A DNA stretch of 37,005 nt, from assembly GCA_016926155.1 (NCBI GenBank), contig JAFGPC010000062.1, positions 1-37,005 on the forward strand, written 5' to 3'. The position numbers and the translations under genes were made by a program. The DNA comes from Sedimentisphaerales bacterium (GTDB taxonomy: Bacteria > Planctomycetota > Phycisphaerae > Sedimentisphaerales > Anaerohalosphaeraceae). The notes under the pieces are model-generated. The model was given only the letters and a program-made list of their open reading frames with translations. It was not told the DNA's origin and did no database searches. Positions 1 through 7,748 of the stretch are shown here, in pieces (positions within the stretch are counted from its first letter, which is position 1; every line of letters starts with the position of its first letter).

Positions 1-1374
1 ACGTTCTTTGAACGAGCCGAAGAAGTCGCCAGCACCGACAACTTCGATTACGCCATAGAAATGTACCTGGAGGGACTCCGCCTGGCTCCGGATGCTCTGG
101 AGGATGGTCATGCTCCACTGCGTCGGATAGCCCTGATTCGACAGGGAAAAGGCGGTAAAAAGCCGACCATTACGGAAAAAATGAAGCGTCACGGCGGCAA
201 GACACCGCTGGACGAATTACTTAATGCCGAGTTCCTACTGGCCAAGGATCCGGATAATCTGAGTTATGCCGAAACGATGTTACGAGCGGCAGTAGCCGGT
301 GGGTATCAAAGGACGGCATCCTGGATGGCGAATCTGGTCTACGAAGCCAACCGATCCAAGGATAAGCCATCTTACAGTACATGGATTTTACTCAAGGATT
401 CGTTCCGCGAGTTGGAGCTCTTTGACAATGCAGTCGCCGCCTGTCAAAAGGCATTGGAAATGAAGCCGGAAGAGGCCCCGCTCCAGAATGAGTTACGGGA
501 CCTGTCGGCCCAGTTAACAATGCAGCGAGGAAAATACGATACTGATGGTGATTTTCGCAAAGCGATCAAGGACAAGGACGTCCAGGAACAATTACAGGCA
601 CAGGAACATCTTGTTAAAAGCGTCGATTTTCGTCAGCGAGCCGTCGAAGAGGCCAAGCGGGCTGTCACCAGAGTCCCTAGCCAAACCAATCTTCTAGCCT
701 TGGCGGATGCCCTGGTGGGACTGGAGACCGACAAGGGTTTTCAGGATGCCATCAAGTTGTTAGACGGAGCGCACAAGAAATATAAGGATTTTGCTTTTAA
801 AAAGCGGGAAGGCGAAATTCGATTGAAACGACTCCGTTCCGCATTGCGAGCGATTAAATCAGGTCTACACCATGATCCGCAAAGTCAGAATCTCAAGGAA
901 AAACTCGCATATGTGAGTAAAAAACTTGATGAAGTCGGCCTGGAACATTTTCGTCTATGTGTGGAGAATTATCCCACTGACATGAAGCTCAAGTATGAGT
1001 ATGGATTGAAACTGGTTGCTGCCAAACAATATGATGAGGCGATACCGCTGTTTCAGGAAGCCCAACGGGACCCGAGATATCGTGTTACAGGCTTGGCAAA
1101 AACCGGCTTGTGTTTTTTTCATAAAGGCTGGTATGCCGATGCAATCGACATCTTCCAGCAGGCCCTGAAGGCATGTGAGAATCAGGACACCGGAGTGGCT
1201 AAGGAATTACGATATAACCTGGCTCGTAGTTTTGAACAGGATGGGCAAAAGGAAAAAGCCCTGGACATGTTTCGCAAACTGGCACAGCAGGACTTTGGTT
1301 TTAAGGATGTCCGGGAGCGAATCGATGCATTGCGAAATAGTGATAAAACTGAAAACCTCTCAGATTCAGAATAG
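1..1374 (+). CDS. TPR-repeat protein, 5' end outside the window
   Basis: The reading frame is open from base 1, and the residues before the first Met (FFERAEEVASTDNFDYAIE) already look like a TPR helix pair, so the true start lies upstream. The 457 visible residues are almost all helical and rich in Lys, Glu and Ala. TPR-like pairs are clear at DNAVAACQKALEMKPEE and near the C-terminus at YADAIDIFQQALKA and KEKALDMFRKLAQQ. There is no catalytic motif. A scaffold or protein-binding role is inferred from the repeats only. It ends 45 bases before rpsT on the same strand and may be co-transcribed with it. Function is not assignable. Confidence 0.8.
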   Translation, partial: TFFERAEEVASTDNFDYAIEMYLEGLRLAPDALEDGHAPLRRIALIRQGKGGKKPTITEKMKRHGGKTPLDELLNAEFLLAKDPDNLSYAETMLRAAVAGGYQRTASWMANLVYEANRSKDKPSYSTWILLKDSFRELELFDNAVAACQKALEMKPEEAPLQNELRDLSAQLTMQRGKYDTDGDFRKAIKDKDVQEQLQAQEHLVKSVDFRQRAVEEAKRAVTRVPSQTNLLALADALVGLETDKGFQDAIKLLDGAHKKYKDFAFKKREGEIRLKRLRSALRAIKSGLHHDPQSQNLKEKLAYVSKKLDEVGLEHFRLCVENYPTDMKLKYEYGLKLVAAKQYDEAIPLFQEAQRDPRYRVTGLAKTGLCFFHKGWYADAIDIFQQALKACENQDTGVAKELRYNLARSFEQDGQKEKALDMFRKLAQQDFGFKDVRERIDALRNSDKTENLSDSE

Positions 1375-1419
1375 ATCGGAAACAGAGAATAAACAATAGC
1401 TCAAGAACAGGAGTTAAGA

Positions 1420-1695
1420 GTGGCTCATTCGTTATCTGCAAAAAAACGAGTCCGACAGGACGAGAAGCGACGACAGATCAACCGTGCGCGAAAAAGTATG
1501 GTCAAAACGCAGATCAAGCGTTTCGAAGATGCCGTGCGTAGCGGAGATCTGGCCAAGGCGGAACAGGAATACAAGCTGGTCCAGATCAAGCTGGACAAAG
1601 TCTCCTCCACCAGCACGATGCATAAGCATACAGCAGCCCGCATCAAGTCACGTCTGAGTCGAAAACTCAATGAAATCAAAACCAAGACGGCTTGA
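1420..1695 (+). CDS. rpsT: 30S ribosomal protein S20
   Basis: S20 binds 16S rRNA in the body of the small ribosomal subunit. The 91-residue product has the family's length and typical start (MAHSLSAKKRVRQDEKRR), is highly basic, and keeps the conserved THKHTAARIKSRLSRKLN-type C-terminal helix (here MHKHTAARIKSRLSRKLN). The start is GTG at 1420, placed 6 bases after an AGGAG-type ribosome binding site at about 1409-1413. A strong factor-independent terminator follows. The gene stands between a TPR protein and rnr on the same strand. Confidence 0.96.
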   Translation: MAHSLSAKKRVRQDEKRRQINRARKSMVKTQIKRFEDAVRSGDLAKAEQEYKLVQIKLDKVSSTSTMHKHTAARIKSRLSRKLNEIKTKTA

Positions 1696-1724
1696 TCGGT
1701 TGATTATTTGAGTGCAGACTTCCC

Positions 1725-1763
1725 GACGTCTGGTCGATATAACAGCGGCCAGACGTCTTTTTT
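1725..1763 (+). terminator. Rho-independent terminator after rpsT
   Basis: A 12-base stem (gacgtctggtcg at 1725-1736, cggccagacgtc at 1746-1757, one G.T pair) with a 9-base loop is followed by six T. This is a textbook intrinsic terminator. It ends only 15 bases before the rnr start codon. Confidence 0.9.
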
Positions 1764-1778
1764 ATTTGAATCGATGAT

Positions 1779-3983
1779 ATGCAAGTTTTTGCAGAAAAAA
1801 TACTTACGCTGCTTCGGCACCGGGATTACAAGCCATTAAAACGTTCGGTGCTCGCCAAACAGCTTCACATCACCGATGAGGAGTTCCCTCGATTTAAATC
1901 CGCGCTGGATCATTTGCAGGCCAGGGGTAAGCTCATTGTCGGACCTAAGAATCTGATTTTGCCGCCGACGGCATCCAACCAGATAACCGGTACGTTTCGC
2001 GCTAATCCGCGCGGATTCGGTTTCATCGTTCCCGCACAGCCTACCGAGCAGGGTGATTTGTTTGTAGGACCATATGATACGCATGGGGCGATGAACGGTG
2101 ATACTGTACTGGCTCGTGTGGTTAAAAAAGGCCACCATGGTGGCCAGGCAAGGTATGTCGGTATTATTACCCAGATTCTGGACCGGGGGAATTCGCAGTT
2201 TGTGGGGATTCTTCAGAAAGATCGGGGCGGCTGGCTCGTTCAACCCGAAGGCAAAGGCTACTTTGAGCCGGTTGTAGTGGATGATGTGGGGGCTAAAGGC
2301 GGCAAGGCGGGCGATAAAGTCGTTGTGGAAGTTATTCACTATCCCCGTGAAGGACAGTACGCCCGCGGCGTGATTTCCCAGGTGCTTGGCCGGGCAGGTT
2401 TGTACGATTCGGAAATCAAGTCCATCATCGCCCAATACGGTCTCCCCGAAGAGTTCAGTGAAGAAAGCCGCAGGCAAGGACATGAGGCGGGTGAGTCATA
2501 CGATCCGGCGGCGGATCCCGGACGTGATGATATAACCGATCGGGTCATTATTACAATCGATCCGCCGGATGCCAAAGATTTTGATGATGCAATCAGCCTG
2601 CATAAAGACAAAGACGGCAACTGGCAGCTTGGCGTACATATCGCCGATGTCTGCACATTTATTCCGATGGATTCTCCGCTGGACAAGGAAGCCCGACATC
2701 GTGGAAACAGCGTCTATCTGCCCGGTAAGGTGATCCCCATGCTGCCGGAGGTGCTCAGTAACGGCATCTGTTCTCTGCAGCCGGAGCAGAAACGATTTGC
2801 CAAGAGCGTCTATATCACATACGATCTCCAGGGCAAGGTGCTGGGCCGGGAATACGCCAACAGTCTGATCTGTTCCAGAGCCAGACTTACCTATCAGCAG
2901 GCCGACCGGATCCTTCAAGGCCATGCTGAGGGATTTACCGGCGAAGTCGTAGCCCTGCTCAAGGATATGGACATGTTGGCCCGGGCTATCGAAAAACGCC
3001 GGGATGCCAACGGTATGCTGCACCTGGACTTACCTGAAACAGAACTGGTGCTGGACGAGAAGGGCAAGGTTGTCGATGCCCAGCCCGCCGACGACAGTTA
3101 TCCGCATACGATAATCGAAATGTTCATGGTCGAAGCCAATGAAGCAGTGGCAGCGTTATTGGATCGATTTAATGTGCCTTTCATGCGGCGCATTCATCCC
3201 GATCCGGATCCGGGAAGCGCCAAACAGGTAGGACGATTTGTCAAACTCTGCGGCTTCAAAATTCCCCGTCATCTCGATCGTCGGGCGATTCAGGATCTTT
3301 TGGGTGCGGTCAAGGGAACTCCGCAGGAATATCCGATTAATTTATACATCCTGCGCAGCCTGCAGAAGGCCGAATATTCTCCCATGCATATCGGCCACTT
3401 TGCTCTCGCCTCAACGCATTATTGCCACTTCACCAGTCCGATCCGTCGTTATGCCGACCTGCTTGTACACCGTCTGTTACAATGTTATCTCGAACAACGG
3501 TTAAACCTGATCGGCCTGGAAGAGGTCCTTCCCGAAGGTCAGCTTAAGGAGATCGGAGAACACATCAGCTTTACCGAGCAACAGGCTGCCGACGCCGAAC
3601 GAGAGCTGAAAACCGTCCTGATCCTGCAGATGCTGACCGAGCATATCGGCGAGGAGATGAACACCGTAGTCAGCGGATTGACCAATTTTGGTGTGTTTGT
3701 GCAATGTCGTAAGTTTGGGATCGAAGGCATGATCGAACCGGGGGATCTGGGGCTGGACGAATGGAAATATGATCCTCGTAATCAGGCCGTGGTCGGTCGC
3801 TATACGGGCAAGAGTGTCCATCTCGGTCAGCCTATCCGTGTCCGGATCGTATCGGTAAGCGTTCCGGCCAGACAGCTTTCCGTGGCGCCTGTCGAACCGC
3901 TTGTGGATGAGCGCCATCCGCGACGGGGCAAAAAAGGCGGCAAAATGCGCTATCGCAACCGTCCTCCTCGTACACGTCGTTAA
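1779..3983 (+). CDS. rnr: Ribonuclease R
   Basis: This is a 3'-5' processive exoribonuclease of the RNB family that degrades structured RNA in the cytoplasm. The 734 residues show the family's domain order: an N-terminal winged helix (about 1-65), cold-shock-type OB folds (about 70-225), the RNB catalytic domain starting near residue 250 with the metal-binding motif IDPPDAKDFDDA (260-271; Asp261, Asp267, Asp269, Asp270), and an S1 domain from about residue 625 (MNTVVSGLTNFGVFV), ending in a basic tail. The start is ATG 1779, which fits the family N-terminus, although no Shine-Dalgarno sequence is visible and the rpsT terminator lies immediately upstream. Its stop codon overlaps the convergent nucleotidyltransferase gene by 4 bases. 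RNase II is shorter and lacks the winged helix, so RNase R is preferred. Confidence 0.95.
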   Translation: MQVFAEKILTLLRHRDYKPLKRSVLAKQLHITDEEFPRFKSALDHLQARGKLIVGPKNLILPPTASNQITGTFRANPRGFGFIVPAQPTEQGDLFVGPYDTHGAMNGDTVLARVVKKGHHGGQARYVGIITQILDRGNSQFVGILQKDRGGWLVQPEGKGYFEPVVVDDVGAKGGKAGDKVVVEVIHYPREGQYARGVISQVLGRAGLYDSEIKSIIAQYGLPEEFSEESRRQGHEAGESYDPAADPGRDDITDRVIITIDPPDAKDFDDAISLHKDKDGNWQLGVHIADVCTFIPMDSPLDKEARHRGNSVYLPGKVIPMLPEVLSNGICSLQPEQKRFAKSVYITYDLQGKVLGREYANSLICSRARLTYQQADRILQGHAEGFTGEVVALLKDMDMLARAIEKRRDANGMLHLDLPETELVLDEKGKVVDAQPADDSYPHTIIEMFMVEANEAVAALLDRFNVPFMRRIHPDPDPGSAKQVGRFVKLCGFKIPRHLDRRAIQDLLGAVKGTPQEYPINLYILRSLQKAEYSPMHIGHFALASTHYCHFTSPIRRYADLLVHRLLQCYLEQRLNLIGLEEVLPEGQLKEIGEHISFTEQQAADAERELKTVLILQMLTEHIGEEMNTVVSGLTNFGVFVQCRKFGIEGMIEPGDLGLDEWKYDPRNQAVVGRYTGKSVHLGQPIRVRIVSVSVPARQLSVAPVEPLVDERHPRRGKKGGKMRYRNRPPRTRR

Positions 3984-4798
3984 AATCCACGAAGATGGGT
4001 GCTTTCCCGACGCGGCAGACCCGGCCTGGGCAGACGCTTGAAAATCACATATTCGATTCCATGTTCCTGGCAGAATTGCTGCTTGATCGGCTTATCGCCG
4101 TCTTCATTAACGGCATAGATGTTCGGCTGAATCCGTGCAATCTCCGGCTCGGCATCTATCCAACCGCTGCCCGTAGAGATAAGCGCCTGTGTTACGAAGC
4201 GGATCGCCTGGACCATGTATCGTCGTTGCTGCTGGGGGAACATCGGATGTCCCCGGCCTTTAAGCGTCTGGACATTAGCATCGTTTCCAACAACGACATA
4301 CAAGTCACCCAGCTCCGACACTTCCTCGAAGAACCGAATATGCCCCGAATGGAACCAGTCGAAGCATCCGGTGACAATGACTTTTTTTCGATCGGATGAT
4401 CCTGCAGCTAAACCATCATTCATATCTGGTAAGGTTGTCAATTGTTGTGAAGAGAAGGTGTGATACGTAATCCCTCGTAATTCACAGAAGGCTTTCTTGA
4501 CCGAGCAATCCTGTTCCTTCGATACGACCCAAACATCTTCATTCTTGATATCTACCGGTAGAATATCGGGATTGATCCGGTCATGAAGTATCTGAACTTC
4601 GTCAACGTAGCGAATCGAAGAAACAGTATATTCTCTTTCCTCCAGGGGAAATTGCGGTCTTTTTCCCGTCAAATCTTCTACCGTCTCATCCGACCAGAGC
4701 AACACAGTAACCGGTCCATGTTGAGATGCCTCTTCCAGCAATCGAACTTGCTGCAATTGGATATTATCGAAACTGTGGCTGATAAATACTCGTCCCAT
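3980..4798 (-). CDS. Tandem cytidylyltransferase-like protein, second domain catalytic
   Basis: The 272 residues consist of two related nucleotidyltransferase-type halves. The C-terminal half (about 137-272) has the family signature VTGCFDWFHSGHIRFFEEV, with the HxGH nucleotide-binding motif at His150-His153, and ends in RRESTHLRG, which resembles the ISST motif. The N-terminal half begins with a parallel sequence (VFISHSFDNIQLQQVRLLEEA), but the HxGH site is replaced by QLQQ (14-17). Family members activate sugar phosphates, glycerol phosphate or choline phosphate with CTP or ATP; the closest feel is the C-terminal domain of HldE. The start (ATG 4798) has AAGGTG 5 bases upstream and lies 8 bases after the GHMP-like gene, indicating a common operon. 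The substrate is unknown. Confidence 0.85.
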   Translation of the reverse strand: MGRVFISHSFDNIQLQQVRLLEEASQHGPVTVLLWSDETVEDLTGKRPQFPLEEREYTVSSIRYVDEVQILHDRINPDILPVDIKNEDVWVVSKEQDCSVKKAFCELRGITYHTFSSQQLTTLPDMNDGLAAGSSDRKKVIVTGCFDWFHSGHIRFFEEVSELGDLYVVVGNDANVQTLKGRGHPMFPQQQRRYMVQAIRFVTQALISTGSGWIDAEPEIARIQPNIYAVNEDGDKPIKQQFCQEHGIEYVIFKRLPRPGLPRRESTHLRGF

Positions 4799-4806
4799 AC
4801 CGCACC

Positions 4807-5604
4807 TTATTGCCCGGTTCGGATTTTAATTTGAAAACCGCCCGGTACCGGTTCATCGCTGGTTACGTATAAATACCCACCTCCGCAACCTGAATACATA
4901 GCGCCCGCATACCGCTGCTGATACCAGTCCAATAAGGACAACAGATCCACCGTTAGCGAGTCATGTTCCACTGTATCCGGTAAAATGGTGTGCCAGCAGC
5001 TCATACATTCATTGAAAGATGCTCCCAGTCGTGACAGGTTTTTTTCAATGATGGCATCGAAACAATCTTGGCCCGTCTGTCCCAGCCGAGCGATCCATTG
5101 CGGATCCAGATTTCTTCGTCCGAGCGGATTATACCCATCGGGTCGCGGTGCCACGGGAATCACATACAGTACGCTTTCCAACCATCGTGCAACTTGGGGA
5201 TCGGTGCTGGACTCGATATGCTTCGGAAAAATCCCCCCTTCATATTCATAATCATAATCGAGGCGATTGATTCCCGGATAGATCAATCCGATCATGTCCT
5301 GTGATCCGGAAGGCTCTGCCCTGCCGGCATTCTCGGCAGCGTACAACTGCCTGACCAACTCTACAGGTTCTTCATTGGGAATACGGCCATGCCAAAGGTG
5401 GATTGCAATGTCGCGGGTACTGGTACATATACCTGACCGATCCATCCAGCGAAACTGAGGCTCGATTTGCACGACGACCATCGAACCGGGGGGATCGGGA
5501 TTGAGCCTGGAAGTAAACGGTTGATCGATCCAACCGCCGGCCAGCGCGATCCGATAGGGAATCGATCCGATCACCTCCGTAATTGGTTTCTCATTTACAT
5601 CCAT
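4807..5604 (-). CDS. GHMP-kinase-like protein, short form
   Basis: The protein resembles GHMP sugar kinases (galactokinase, heptose-7-phosphate kinase HddA). An N-terminal PYRIALAGGWIDQPF matches the substrate-binding motif 1, EPSGSQDMIG (97-106) sits where the phosphate-binding loop is expected, and GCGGGYL (239-245) matches motif 3. The loop lacks the usual GLGSS sequence, and 265 residues is short for the family, so kinase activity is not certain. I chose ATG 5604; a GTG at 5613 in the same frame would add three residues, and neither has a clear ribosome binding site. It lies 53 bases after the epimerase gene and 8 bases before the nucleotidyltransferase gene, consistent with a sugar-activation operon. 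Confidence 0.72.
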   Translation of the reverse strand: MDVNEKPITEVIGSIPYRIALAGGWIDQPFTSRLNPDPPGSMVVVQIEPQFRWMDRSGICTSTRDIAIHLWHGRIPNEEPVELVRQLYAAENAGRAEPSGSQDMIGLIYPGINRLDYDYEYEGGIFPKHIESSTDPQVARWLESVLYVIPVAPRPDGYNPLGRRNLDPQWIARLGQTGQDCFDAIIEKNLSRLGASFNECMSCWHTILPDTVEHDSLTVDLLSLLDWYQQRYAGAMYSGCGGGYLYVTSDEPVPGGFQIKIRTGQ

Positions 5605-5657
5605 TGCACTCACTTTACTCTGCAGGGGACTTAATATCTCGTGTTAACCGCTACATA

Positions 5658-6686
5658 CTAACTAACCGTCCTCTTTCCGGCTTTTCGATCCATATATTGT
5701 TTTTCGATCCATGCATAAGTCTTGGCCAAACCTTCTGCCAGAGAGGTATCCGGTTCCCATCCCAGGATTTTCTGAATAAACGTATTGTCGCTGTTGCGGC
5801 CTGCGACCCCCTGCGGTGCTTCCAGATCATATTCGCGATTTAGTTTGATTCCACCGATCTTTTCAGTAATTGATACCAGTTCATTGATTGAGACCAGTTC
5901 GCTGGAACCCAGGTTGATCGGTGTGGCAATCAGATCGTCACAGTGCGTGATCCGGTCGATGCCCAACACACAATCATCGATATACATGAAGCTGCGTGTC
6001 TGATCCCCATTGCCCCAGATCACGATCTCATGTTTTCCCGTATCTTTGGCCTCAATCACCTTGCGGCAGATCGCCGCCGGGGCTTTCTCCCGTCCGCCAT
6101 CCCAGGTTCCAAAGGGGCCATAGACATTGTGGAAACGTGCGATTGCCGTTTTGAGCCCTCGTTCGGCCCAATATTCCTGACAGAACATCTCGCTCATCAG
6201 CTTTTCCCAGCCATAACCCCGCTCGGCCATCGCCGGATAGGCATCGGTTTCCTTGAGTGCCCGTACGTTGGGATCTTTTTGAAGATCGGTATTGTACGCA
6301 CAGGCCGAAGAGGAAAAGAAATATCGTGTGGCCCCGGCACGATAGGCCGACTCGATCATATGCGTATTAATCAGGATACTCCGCAGGCACTCCACGCGAA
6401 ACCGTTCGATAAAGCCCATCCCCCCCATATCCGCCGCCAGGTTGTACACCTCCACAGCGTCTTCACAGGCCCTCTTACAGTTGTCCTCGACGCTGAGATC
6501 CATACAGAGGCACTCTACACCCGGTGTTCGCTGATACCATTCGGGCAGGGATTTTTTGTCGATCGCCCGAATCCGCGTAAAGCCCTGGTCACGGAAATAA
6601 CGTGTCAGGGCCCCTCCAATAAAACCGCCCGCTCCACCGATGACGATCAGAGCATCTTTTTTCAATTCCGTCTTTGCCGTCTCCAT
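5658..6686 (-). CDS. GDP-mannose 3,5-epimerase-like SDR protein
   Basis: This is an extended short-chain dehydrogenase/reductase acting on a nucleotide sugar with bound NAD. The Rossmann motif GGAGGFIGG is at 17-25. The stretches AADMGGMGFI, SSSACAY, YGWEKL, FHNVYGPFGTWDGGREKAPAA and QTRSFMYIDDCV follow plant GDP-mannose 3,5-epimerase closely. The Arabidopsis catalytic residues Cys145, Tyr174, Lys178 and Lys217 correspond to Cys129, Tyr158, Lys162 and Lys201 here, all with the same offset of 16. Length (342) is slightly shorter than the plant enzyme. The start has a good AGGAG site (CAGGAGAAAATC before ATG). It is the first gene of the leftward operon. The exact NDP-sugar cannot be read from sequence. 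Confidence 0.86.
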   Translation of the reverse strand: METAKTELKKDALIVIGGAGGFIGGALTRYFRDQGFTRIRAIDKKSLPEWYQRTPGVECLCMDLSVEDNCKRACEDAVEVYNLAADMGGMGFIERFRVECLRSILINTHMIESAYRAGATRYFFSSSACAYNTDLQKDPNVRALKETDAYPAMAERGYGWEKLMSEMFCQEYWAERGLKTAIARFHNVYGPFGTWDGGREKAPAAICRKVIEAKDTGKHEIVIWGNGDQTRSFMYIDDCVLGIDRITHCDDLIATPINLGSSELVSINELVSITEKIGGIKLNREYDLEAPQGVAGRNSDNTFIQKILGWEPDTSLAEGLAKTYAWIEKQYMDRKAGKRTVS

Positions 6687-6720
6687 GATTTTCTCCTGTA
6701 TACCTGTCGGACCTTCAAGG

Positions 6721-6830
6721 TGACCTGTTTAATATTGTCTTTTTGTGCCAACGCTGTCATAATATAATAGTTATAATACTCAATAGGAATGGCCAATTTT
6801 GATAAATGCATGACTATTCTTGACCTGTTT
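6721..6830. repeat. Direct repeat TGACCTGTTT, two copies 100 bp apart
   Basis: The 10-mer TGACCTGTTT occurs at 6721-6730 and 6821-6830; extended to TGACCTGTTTwAT it matches 12 of 13 bases. The copies bracket the divergent promoter region between the epimerase gene and the AraC gene. AraC-family proteins bind direct repeats, so autoregulation is a reasonable inference. Confidence 0.55.
6735..6763 (+). promoter_or_regulatory. Candidate promoter of the AraC gene
   Basis: TTGTCT (6735-6740), a 17-base spacer and CATAAT (6758-6763) resemble a sigma-70 promoter in the divergent region between the epimerase and AraC genes. The region is very AT-rich (ATAATATAATAGTTATAATAC), so other -10 choices exist. 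Confidence 0.35.
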
Positions 6831-6831
6831 T

Positions 6832-7722
6832 ATGAACAGTGATTCCCAATCCGATCCACAACAGAAGCCAGACAAACCCGGTTTCTTTTCCATCCAGGTT
6901 TCTCAGGCTCGGCGGTTCTACCTGGACCTCAATCCCCCCAGACAAACCGATTTTGCTGTAGTCTGCGGCGGTTGGGAACAGTGCCAGAAGGATTACCAAA
7001 TTCATCGGGAAGATTTCCCCTATTTTTCTATTGAATTCGTCTCCGGGGGAAAAGGGCAGCTTATTCTAGCCGGTCGGACAGAGCCCCTTTTTACCGGCAG
7101 GGTATTCACCTATGGTCCCGGTATTGCGCAGCATATTACTCCCGATCCAAATGATCCCCTAGCAAAATACTTTATTGATTTTGCCGGTAGACAGGCGGAA
7201 CAATTATTGTCTCAAGCGAATTTGATCCCAGGCACAATCCAGACTGTTTCATCCCTCCAGGTAATCTCGGATATCTTTGACAACCTTATCGAGCATGGTC
7301 TTTCCGATACCCGATTCACCCCGGCATTATGTCGGACTCTGACTGAGTTTCTTATCCTAAAACTGGCAGAAAACACCGTTTATATCCAGCCCACCAAATC
7401 GGTTGCTTTTATAACCTACCAGCGATCCCGCCAGTTTATTCGTGAACACTGTGTCTGCCTTACCAGTCTTTCCGAAATCGCACGGGCCTGTCATATCGCT
7501 CCGGCTTACCTGTGTCGCCTGTTTCGGCGTTATGACCACCAGAGCCCGTACCAGTATTTGATCAAGCTCAAGATGAATCTGGCGGCTCAGCGTCTTCAGA
7601 ATCCCGATACGCTTATCAAACAACTGGGCATAGAGCTTGGCTTTACCGATCCCTTTCACTTTTCCCGTGTCTTCAAAAAGGTCTTTGGGCTCAGTCCGCA
7701 AGCCTTTCGAAATCTGCGATAG
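6832..7722 (+). CDS. AraC-family transcriptional regulator
   Basis: This is a DNA-binding regulator of the AraC/XylS family. The N-terminal part (about 15-170) looks like the cupin-type sensing domain (DFPYFSIEFVSGGKGQLILAGR, then FTYGPGIAQHI). The C-terminal part (about 195-296) has the two helix-turn-helix units, LTSLSEIARACHIAPAYLCRLFRR and IKQLGIELGFTDPFHFSRVFKK, followed by the family ending FGLSPQAFRNLR. I chose ATG 6832 (296 residues); a TTG at 6820 in frame would add four residues. It is divergent from the epimerase operon and convergent with the glycyl radical enzyme, so either could be a target. The effector is unknown; the cupin fold suggests a sugar or other small metabolite. Confidence 0.9.
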   Translation: MNSDSQSDPQQKPDKPGFFSIQVSQARRFYLDLNPPRQTDFAVVCGGWEQCQKDYQIHREDFPYFSIEFVSGGKGQLILAGRTEPLFTGRVFTYGPGIAQHITPDPNDPLAKYFIDFAGRQAEQLLSQANLIPGTIQTVSSLQVISDIFDNLIEHGLSDTRFTPALCRTLTEFLILKLAENTVYIQPTKSVAFITYQRSRQFIREHCVCLTSLSEIARACHIAPAYLCRLFRRYDHQSPYQYLIKLKMNLAAQRLQNPDTLIKQLGIELGFTDPFHFSRVFKKVFGLSPQAFRNLR

Positions 7723-7748
7723 AGTGTCTTTTCGATACTTCGAGAATT

